Below are positions 52,257 to 60,800 of a stretch of 64,000 nt of DNA, piece after piece. A program made the translations under genes and the position numbers. Source of the DNA: Limnephilus marmoratus (taxonomy: Eukaryota > Arthropoda > Insecta > Trichoptera > Limnephilidae); the NCBI GenBank assembly GCA_917880885.1, contig OU862913.1:25491286-25555285 (forward strand), written 5' to 3'. Each line of letters opens with the position of its first letter. The stretch's first letter is position 1. The notes under the pieces were generated by a model. That model had not been told where the DNA came from, did not search any database, and saw only the letters and a list, made by a program, of their open reading frames with translations.

Positions 52257-52766
52257 TGTAGCAACCACGCATTGTTGCTACGTCACGTGTTGGATTACGC
52301 CCGAAACGTATCGATATTTCCAGAGGCGTCGCCGGTGTTCAATTGTATGCGAGCGAAATTACTGGAGAAATAGTTCTGCCACCTAAGCGAAAGAGCTAGA
52401 ACGTACGGCTGTACCGTTCAAGTGCCCGCAGAAGGTTCGGGTGATATCTCGCCTTTACGTGAATTCACCCGGCGTTACCTACCGTCATTGAATCTACTTG
52501 CCGGGCCGGCAGAGTATAAAAGCAAGTGCGAGCCGCATACGGCTCAGTCTTAAGTCTAGTATTCATTCAACTTACCACGGAGCAGTTGCCTCGTCTATCC
52601 GCGATCAACCTTGACCCAGTGTGTGCTATTGATATCGTAAAATTGTACGCTAACCGTTTATTGTGCTCACGTTTTATAATTATTGTGTGGACTCATTAAA
52701 GGCTATTATTACACGCAAACTCGTTTCCTTCATTCAATCATCAGCCACGACACCTGAGTACCCACA
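52257..52766 (+). repeat. Gypsy 3' LTR
   Basis: 510 bp, TGTAGCAACC to GTACCCACA. Read against the 5' LTR I see no difference. Followed by the TSD taac. Confidence 0.95.
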
Positions 52767-53567
52767 TAACAAAAGAATTGTCTATGGATTTTTTAAATTA
52801 AAGATATTTTAAATAGGTAGGTACCTATGTGAGGTACCAGATTTGATTGATTGTTCTTGTAATATAGAAAAATGAATATTTGTTATATGTGAAAAATGAA
52901 AATTTGAATAAAAAAATTATAATAGCTGGCACGCGAGTTGTTTGAAACAGAATGTACTGGGACTAAAAATATGGACCGCGGGAGGGGGGTTGGCGGGATG
53001 GGGGAGCGGGAGAGGGGAGAGGGTAGGCAGGGAAGGTGGAAGGGAAATGCAAGAGGGGAAGGGGATGCGGTAGGGGAACGGGGACGTACGGGAAAGGACA
53101 TGCAGGTAGAAACAATTTATTTCTTTGAATATGGCATTACGACGCATGCCGGGAACCAGCTAGTGTTATTATAATAATTATTATTATAATCTAAGTCTTA
53201 TACCACAAAACTTTACAAGTGGGGCGGAGGCGAGATGTGTCTCCTGAGCAATATGATTAGTCAATTTTAGCACGTCTCTGTTTCATTCTGCTCAGCTTTG
53301 CTTCTATGGAAATGCACCCTTAGATATGGGCACTTATGATAATTTATTGCAACCAAAGGTTCTACCAAAACCAAATGTATTTTGTAATTTGTATTTTGTA
53401 TTTGAAATTAAAAAAATGGTTAAAATACTGTATTTTGTATTTTGTATTTCAAATACATGACTTGAAAGTATTTTGTATTTCGTATTTTAAATACATGCGA
53501 GAAAGTATTTTGTAATTTGTGTTTCAATTACAGCAAAGCATGTATTTTGCCCAGCCCTGTATATAAT

Positions 53568-53880
53568 CATCTAACTTCATGATAATAACAATATTGTCTA
53601 ACTTAGTAATAATATTTCCGGACTTCGAGATAATATTGTCTAACTTTGTAATAATTTATTTTATCTTCGTGGTAATACGAGTATCATATAACTTCGTGAT
53701 AATATTTTCTAATTTCGTTAAATATTTACTAAATTGTTAAAAATATTTAAACAATATTTATTTCTTTTATTGTTCTTTTATTCTATTTATCTATTTAAAT
53801 TAAAATATTTTTATTTTTATCTTAATTTTCTTCCAAGATTAAGATATCAAAATTAGTTTAAATTCCTGCCACCTCGGAAG
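53568..53880. repeat. ~190-bp higher-order tandem repeat, right part
   Basis: Continues the 46330 array after the hAT, with 'cggacttcgagataatattg' at 53619, and decays into AT-rich DNA by about 53790. Confidence 0.65.
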
Positions 53881-54468
53881 AGGCTCAGCCTAGTGAGGCG
53901 GTATATATTAGAGTGGGCCGAAAAAACTTTTTTTTGGACTTCGAAGTTGTAATAGCGCGGAAAAGTTGCGAATTATATGTATAGATAAAAAATAATAAAA
54001 AAATAAATAAAAATCGGATGACATCTTCCGTTCGCGCATATGCCCTAAAGTTTGACAAAATATGAAAAAAACCTAATTTTTGCGATTATATTTTAAAATT
54101 TTTTATTAAATGTTTTCGTAGTGTAATAGTTTGTAACGTCTTTAAATAGAGCCTATAAATATTGCGTTTTAATTTGATTTAGATCAATTGATATCTTCTG
54201 GTCGCGCATAAGCCCCAAAATTTGCCAAAATATTGAAAATTTCAAATTTTTACACATTTTTGATATTTGATAAGCAAGCCAGACAACGTCACTCGGGCCT
54301 ATGACATGATGGGTGATAACAGTAACAACGGGCATGGTACTTTTCATTTAAATATATTTAAAAAGCGTAAATGTTTAAGTTACAGTTTAGTTTTCAACAA
54401 TAAACTTTCTTCTATAAAAAATAAAACAGAGTTCTGAATAAATAGTTCATGTTAGTTAAACCTGTCCT
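53881..54468. other. No feature recognised
   Basis: AT-rich. 'agagtgggccgaaaaaactt' near 53911 and two 'cgcgcata-gcccaaa' blocks (54035, 54205) suggest a decayed repeat of unknown type. Confidence 0.35.
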
Positions 54469-55149
54469 CTATTTTGTAGCCGAAGGTACTTTGAAGACTG
54501 ATTTGCTGGTGAAGTTAGGCATAGATGAACTGGACAGCAGAGTGGTTCTTATAAATCCGTCTCGGGATTCAGCTCCACAAACTTTTCCTGAGGCTTCCGT
54601 GACGAGTTTTACACACCGTTCAACAGCCTGCGTGTGAACAGGGAATTGCTTGAAAATAATGTTCCAGTCAAGGATTGACTCACTGACGATGTGTGATTTG
54701 ATCTCGTCGTCAGTCACTGATTTCTGCCAACAATGGGGGAGAAGATAATTCACAGTCCATCCAGTAAATCCTTTCTGAGTATTCTTGCGCATTGAAGTTA
54801 ATTTTTGGTGGCTTGAATGTTCTTACTGTTTTTCTTCTTGCATCTATCCGCCTTGCCTTCAGAATTCTTCGAAGTCCGAGCTCTCTTATGTGTTTCTTGT
54901 CATCTTGAGTCATGGCTAATAGTAACTGTTCTGGGTGGGCGAAAAAACCATTCCGTTCGATCACAGGGTCAATAACATCAAGCAAAGGTTTTGGCAAATA
55001 CCGGGTAGATTGTATTGCTTGGTAAACAAGTTTCGGGCCGTCAGTAAAGTGTTTACTTGTTTTGATAGTAAACCACATTGGCATGTAGGTATGACATACA
55101 TGCCAATTCTCCATGTTTTTTCCTTTGGGACATGTAAGAGTTCTTCCAT
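54469..55149 (-). pseudogene. Remnant of a conserved arthropod repeat-family protein of unknown function
   Basis: On the minus strand, three frames each carry part of one protein. The first block has YLPKPLLDVIDPVIERN, FFAHPEQLLLAMTQDDKKHI and RELGLRRILKARRIDAR (55114-54850). The second has QKGFTGWTVNYLLPHCWQ and FPVHTQAVERCVKLVTEASG then VCGAESRDGFIR (54792-54500). I associate this pattern with a dispersed arthropod family, probably carried by a mobile element, but I know no function. At least two frameshifts make this copy nonfunctional. Confidence 0.55.
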
Positions 55150-55444
55150 TTTTTTCCGGATGATTTCCTTATTATATTAACAATAATCTATTTAAAAACT
55201 GACGGATGTACGACTCGTAGAAGCAAATGCGGAGACACACGTGTCCACCAATGTCAATGCGACATTGGCGCAGTATCGTGAACGAGTGTGGGCATGTGCG
55301 GGCGGCCTAAATAAACAGGACACTTTGAAACTTTGTTTTCCTTCGGGGGAAAATAATTGATCGAACATTTTCACATAACTTATTCAATTTCAATAGCCCA
55401 TCTGGGCATCTGGGGCCTAGGAGCCAATAGGTCTATCAACTTGA
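55150..55444. other. No feature recognised
   Basis: Moderately GC-rich between 55200 and 55310, otherwise AT-rich. It may belong to the element carrying the preceding remnant. Confidence 0.35.
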
Positions 55445-55810
55445 GATATTAGTTTCCTTTCAGATTAGTATACTTTACAATTATATTAGGTATGAGTATG
55501 TAGGAGAGGAGGTTCTGAGAAAGAAAATGATATGAGGTCTCTCCGAATCTAAGGGTCAGTGTGCCCAGGACTATAATCGTGTATTTGTGATGACGTATGA
55601 TCCTCTCACTGCGGCGCAAGGCGATGAAAATGTCAAAAGGCTTCCTCAACCGGCCTCTCCCGATCCGGCCCACCACGCACTTAGTGGATAGACGCATTCG
55701 CCATCAAGACCGGGACAAACGTCAATCCATGAACCCGGGCACTTGCTAAGTTACCACAGTCGTGGTGACTCCAGACTCGACAGTTGATCTGCCGGAAGTT
55801 GACCCCCGAA
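55445..55810 (-). mobile_element. LINE-tailed SINE-like repeat
   Basis: 'aggcttcctcaaccggcctc', 'ccgatccggcccaccacgca' and 'gaacccgggcacttgctaag' match the family. The poly(A) side is degraded. Confidence 0.6.
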
Positions 55811-55822
55811 ATGATACTCGTA

Positions 55823-56580
55823 TCTATATATATAAAATCTCGTGTTACGGCGTTTGTGGACTCCAGATACTAATATCTACAGCCTGTATGTCGGACGAAT
55901 ATCTACAGCTCATATGTTGAACTAATATCTACGAACTTCAGAGTGTTGATTAATATCTACAGAGCGTAGGTTGAACTAATATCTACAGAGCGTAGGTTGG
56001 ACTAATAAGCTAAATGTGTCCAATAGTCCAATATTAGGGATTTTTACATACATACTTACATAAATTAAGTTTTTTAAACTGCATACGCAATATTACGTTA
56101 TTCCAATGTGCTATAATAATTGCAAATCCAACCTCTGCCAGCGCTGTAGATATTCGTCAACACTTTGGTTCTCATAGATATTAATAAACAGTTTGAGCTG
56201 TAGATATTCGTCAACACTTTGGTTCTCATAGATATTAATAAACAGTTTGAGCTGTAGATATTCGTCAACACTTTGATTCTCATAGATATTAGTTCGATTT
56301 TTTCAGTTTTTGGAATTCCTGTAGATATTAGTAGACGCCTCCCGTTTGTGGTCGCACTCCTCCGAAACGGCTCGACTAATTTTTATGAATTTTTTTATGT
56401 ACCTATATTTGGTAGGTATGAGAATATGTCCTAAAGTATATTTCATACCGCTAGGTGATTAGGGTGTCCCTATCCAGAGTCGGGTTAGTTACACCATTAA
56501 TATACGGCTGGACCGATTTTTATGATCTTTGATTTGTCTCCGCCCGAATAGCAGAATAGCTATTAAAACATCGGAAAAAT
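55823..56580 (+). mobile_element. Helitron-like 5' end split by foldback copy 4
   Basis: Begins TCTATATATATATAAAATCT after an A, then 'cgtgttacggcgtttgtgg' up to 55859, and resumes at 56352 with 'tcgcactcctccgaaacggc' and 'tagggtgtccctatccagag'. A 3' end was not identified. Confidence 0.55.
55860..56342 (+). mobile_element. TAATATCTACAG foldback family, copy 4 (9-bp TSD)
   Basis: Starts ACTCCAGATAC and ends AGTAGACGCCTCC. The TSD cgtttgtgg is exact (55851-55859 and 56343-56351). The left arm has four 'actaatatctac' units. The right arm has three ~53-bp repeats with 'tagatattcgtcaacacttt'. It is noncoding. Confidence 0.87.
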
Positions 56581-56689
56581 TCACAAAAAAAAATTATAAA
56601 TAAAATTCTTTTCCTCGTTGATTTTGTATGAAACGAATTCTCATATTTTGAAAGAGCTACAGCAATATTGTGATAAGTATAACATTAAA

Positions 56690-56915
56690 TAGTTCAAACA
56701 TAAATGATGCTGCCCCTCTTTCTTACATACTAATGTCAACAGTCGAAAATGAGACAAACGGTGAACGTATGTCTGCACCTCTCCCAAGGAAAAATACAAT
56801 AATTTATTATAATAAACCCTTTTTTTAATACTTATATTAAAAAAAAACTTTAAAAAATTAACAAATAAAAAAAAAAATAATAATAAACCTCCCTCACACG
56901 TACAAGGAAAATGAA
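56690..56915. repeat. Dispersed repeat shared with 37905-38060
   Basis: 'gagacaaacggtgaacgtat', 'tctgcacctctcccaaggaa' and 'cctcacacgtacaaggaaaa' occur in the same order at 37905-38060. Class unknown. Confidence 0.5.
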
Positions 56916-57042
56916 ACGCATTTCCCGTAAGTAAGTTGAAAAGTAAGAAAATCACAAAAAATGTAAATCCGTACACAACTCCATCTCAAACATCCGTATC
57001 AAAAACAAAACCAAACATCCATCTCAAAAACAAAACACAGAC

Positions 57043-57310
57043 TCAATTTGGGAGGCGGAAATGGGTACCCCCGCCCCGGGAACCTTTATTTGACAACCAA
57101 CACTTCTGCCATAGGTCACCCCAAGTGGTTCGCTACGTTTGGTGATTTAGCAGAGGTGCCTGGGTTCATGGGGGTGAGGTTTGTCTAGGTCTTGCAGGCG
57201 GATGACCAGGACATACTAAACCCTAGATTCCTACCCACCCCTTAAACCCTTTTCCTTCCCAGAACTCTCCTCTCCTTACCTTCCTTAAAAAAACCCTCCA
57301 CACAGCATCA
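57043..57310 (+). mobile_element. LINE-tailed SINE-like repeat, plus orientation, tail truncated
   Basis: 'tttgggaggcggaaatgggt', 'gccccgggaacctttatttg' and 'cataggtcaccccaagtggt' form the head, ending at 'aaaaccctccacacagcat'. The last ~60 bp of LINE-type tail are missing. Confidence 0.65.
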
Positions 57311-57672
57311 CGGAAGAAAATTTTTAATTTAGCCACCTACAAAGTTAACCTATCAAGCTGTAGAACATTTTTTAACTATGAATAACTTATGGAAAAAATA
57401 CGACAAAAATGAAAAACCATTTTTGGACTTTGGTATTGTTGGTGATTTGAATTTGGCGTCAATTACTGCCATCTATGTGACAGCAGTATTAACATTAGCG
57501 ATGAGATGCGCGCGCAGAAATCTTCCTTACCGACGGTCCGCCATCTTGCAATAGAATGCCATTACAAAAGGACGTATTATCAACAAAATGCTAGTGCCCA
57601 TACCGAGTGTTTTCGTTAAATTATGACTTTACCCGTGCCCCGATTCTTGCAGTGTCCGACTTGAATTAAACA
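57311..57672 (+). promoter_or_regulatory. Presumed BRWD3/PHIP promoter and 5' UTR
   Basis: 362 bp upstream of the ATG. A GC-rich patch (57500-57550) holds CCGCCATCTTG (57538-57548), the same motif found in the divergent promoter at 32288. No TATA box is apparent. Confidence 0.5.
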
Positions 57673-57855
57673 ATGGACCCCGGGCCGTCCTCAGAGCAGT
57701 CCAGGGTAGCCCCAGGTACTATAAAACCACAGTGTGACACAATTTTAAAACCCCAAAATTTACGTGCACAAATAATGGCCTCTCGTATTCTTTCAGAGTT
57801 GTATTTTCTTCTGGCGAAATTCCTGTCAAATGGACCCTTGAAGGAGACAAATGAG
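57673..57855 (+). CDS. BRWD3: BRWD3 exon 1
   Basis: 61 codons from the ATG at 57673 to ETNE, donor GAG|GTGAAT. Contains the ELYFLLAKFLSNGPLKET core. Confidence 0.85.
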
Positions 57856-60800
57856 GTGAATATCGATCAGTAATAAAACAATGAAGTATAATCTATGAGA
57901 ATTTAAAACTAATTTGGTATTTTTTGTCCAGGTTTTGCGACGAGAGCTCGAGAAATGCAAGGTGAGCAGTTTTATGTTTTGATGACAGATTTCGTGCTTA
58001 CTATGCTGAATGTTGTTTTTCCACACGTGGGTCTACTGTCAAAACACCGAAACAGTGGTTAATCTACCCCCGCTGTTGTATTTTCTTTATTTCTTATCTG
58101 AATTGACACGATGTATCGCCATTGCAGATTTTGCCGAAGCGCCTCGACTGGGAAGGGAATCTTCACGAGCAGACATTCGAGGAATTGGTAAATTGCACAT
58201 TTCAACCCTTCTGACATTATTTTTCATCATAACAAACCCCTATAAACGTTTCGATCCGCGAAAATCGTAAAAATAGTGATGAAAATTTTTGTGTGAGACT
58301 TTGGTAAATTTGGGATGAGGAATTCGATGAACGCGATAAAAACGCGTTTTCTCGAGTTTTTCGGATAATTAGTGAAAATTTGCGTAATTAATTAGCGCAA
58401 TATGGACATTTTTCCCGACTTCACCTAATTATTGGATATGGATCTCGTGCCGTCCCTGTCTATCTCATGTTGAAATCGTATTTTGCATCTCTTTCTACCT
58501 TCTCTCGTTATTGACCCTTGTGGGACTGGGGAGAGGTCTGCGATTGGCCGACACTCTAGCTGCTGTTCTGTGATTGGGTCAAACAAACAGTACGAAACCT
58601 ATCCTTCAAAATATTTTCTCGGATTGAACAGCGAACCTTGCGGCGTGAATGAAAACTAAAACAAACTTTCATATAATTTTTTCGGTATCACGATCACCGT
58701 ATGTGATTTTCTTTAGTTCTGTTTTACTCCGCTGGGTTAGTAATGTTTACTTTTGATTGTATGTAAATGGAAGGTAGCTTCCTCCATTTGTCATCATTTG
58801 GTAGATCTACGTGCGAACCAGCAGCTGTGTTCTTTACCGGTCACGGCAGGCAAATAGGAACATGTAAATTCTTCCACCTTGTCAAAAAGGTTCGATCATT
58901 TTCAAGTCGCTCTTATTAGTTTATTTTATTGTGGTTTTAATACTTTGATAAGTGGTTTCCACTTTTCAGTTATTTTGATCTATTGAATACGGGGTTGAAT
59001 GCATTCAGAGAAAATCGTGAAGATAAAATAAAAATATTTGGACTTTGTCATTATTGTAATCGTTCTTTGGTGTGAAACAAAATCAATTTTTTATGACGGT
59101 TTTGATTTTACCTGTAAAAATTTAATTCTAGGTTCCTTTTGATAAATAAATACTTATATTCAGGGATTTCTAAAATTTATTTATTTTCTCAATAATAAGG
59201 AACTCCCGTGAAAAATATTATGGCTTTAAAAAATATGTTCATATAGACATAGACCAATAAACGCTGATTCTGAATATATAAGTTTAATTTAATGATATTA
59301 AACGCAGAGTTTTTAAAAAAATATTAAAAAGTCCATTAAGGGTCGTAAAAACACGCCGTCAAGTTGGCATTATGGAAATTTTAGTGGTGACGTCACTGTT
59401 CGACGTGTCGTGACGTCACCGTGAAGTCGTTGTATGGGAATGTATGATATGATGCATTAATTTATTCGTTTATTTACATACTGTTTATAGAGATTTAGTT
59501 GTTGTGTTTATTGAAACATTATTTTGGCCTAAATAATGTTTCAAAAATAAAGGTATCTCTTATTAGTTTATATCTATTATTGATTATTGAAAATATTCAA
59601 AAACTACTGCAAAAAAAATAGTAATGCTACTTCTAGGCAGAATACTTCAAACAACGGAATTCGAAATGGCGACAGTTGATCAGCTGATTGCCCAATCCTA
59701 TAGTAATTTTTCAGGAGTGATAACGTCACACGATTCACCATACATACGGTAGTTTTCGGGGGATCTTGAAAAATTAAAACTTTGACAATTATTTTAACTA
59801 TTAACTAACTCTAAAAATAAAAATAAATATGCTGTTATTTAAGCTAGAAGGTCATTATTCACTAAAAAAAATTAAAAAAATTGGACTGGAGTTCTCTATT
59901 GCGAGACCACTTTGTGGCATCATTTTAATTTTATGAAAATGCAATATTTTGAATATATAAAAATAATAAATAAAAAATTCACAGTTTCGTACATTTTTCT
60001 CAAGTTGCCATCTGAGCCTTTTGTTTCTTCTTGATATAACATATTTAGTATCAATAAATGCCTACATCGATGATAATATTTTCTTTGTATGCATATACGA
60101 GGGCTATCCGTAAATAAGGTCTCCAAGGTGCTGCGGTCGCAAGGAACAATTTTACATGACATCCGGGAAAACTGGCGTGTAGCCTGGTTTCTCTACGCCA
60201 AATCCCCATAATGATGCACTCTCTGCGATACTTAGTCTCGGCGTGGCAGCCGTTCGCGATGAAGCTTCTGCTCGCCGCACCCGCCAGGTGTGAATTACGT
60301 TTTATCCGGTCCGCAACGGGTTAAAGTCAAGTTAAAGTTTGCAAAATGTTTGTAGTAAAAAAAATAAATAGTTAAGTATTTTTAATAATTAAATTGGAAA
60401 GCGTATTTCATCATCATTCAAAAACAGTTTTTAGTTTTGAGATACGTTCACAAATATTCCATTTATTTGGATTTTATTGCAAAGCGGAAATATTTTTATA
60501 TTTTTTTTAGGGCGGAATGCAGATCCCGCCAATGTCTGGAAATTAAATAAAAAGGCACTTTCTAGATGAGGAAAGTGTGGAAAAGCTGAATAAAACAAAA
60601 ATTAAGGCGCGCTCGGCAAAATTGAGGGAGATACAACCGTTCAAAGTATTTAAAATTTCACTTCACTAACTGATATTGACAGTCCGCCTGCCATTTTTTT
60701 TATAACCTAATACGCTAAACATGGTTTGTGATACAAAAAAAGTGCCCCTTTATAACGCCTGCTCGCGTCAAGGCAAGAAAAACATCCCAGTTTTCAAGTG

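Larger units (their letters stand above)
48111..52766 (+). mobile_element. Ty3/Gypsy LTR retrotransposon, CsRn1-like, recent, gag deleted
   Basis: The 4656-bp element has 510-bp LTRs that I read as identical, and a 4-bp TSD (taac, 48107-48110 and 52767-52770). It has a tRNA-Trp-type primer binding site, a polypurine tract, a short gag remnant and a complete pol. The gag zinc motif is Cx2Hx9Cx3C, the CHCC form typical of the CsRn1/Kabuki clade; the clade assignment rests on that and the Trp-type primer site. No env-like frame lies between the pol stop and the 3' LTR. Confidence 0.93.
47866..53163 (+). mobile_element. Helitron split by the Gypsy insertion
   Basis: 5' end TCCATTTATATATAAAAATG after an A. 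3' end GCATGCCGGGAACCAGCTAG before a T. The two halves (47866-48110 and 52771-53163) make a ~640-bp element of the polypurine family; the G/A-rich tract is at 52979-53095. The 5' half shares 'agaaggttcttacggaaaga' with the copy at 14790. Confidence 0.75.
46731..53559. mobile_element. hAT-like element with exact 8-bp TSD, holding the Helitron/Gypsy nest
   Basis: Termini CAGGGCTGGGCA at 46731 and TGCCCAGCCCTG up to 53559. The TSD tatataat is exact (46723-46730 and 53560-53567). Both ends are rich in GTATTTTGTATTTGAAATAC-like subrepeats. Without the Gypsy and Helitron the element is about 1.5 kb. No hAT transposase was recognised, so it is probably non-autonomous. Confidence 0.85.

Noticed and set aside
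48111..52766. Endogenous retrovirus or errantivirus with env
   Set aside because: Only about 50 bp separate the pol stop (52205) from the 3' LTR (52257), so there is no env.
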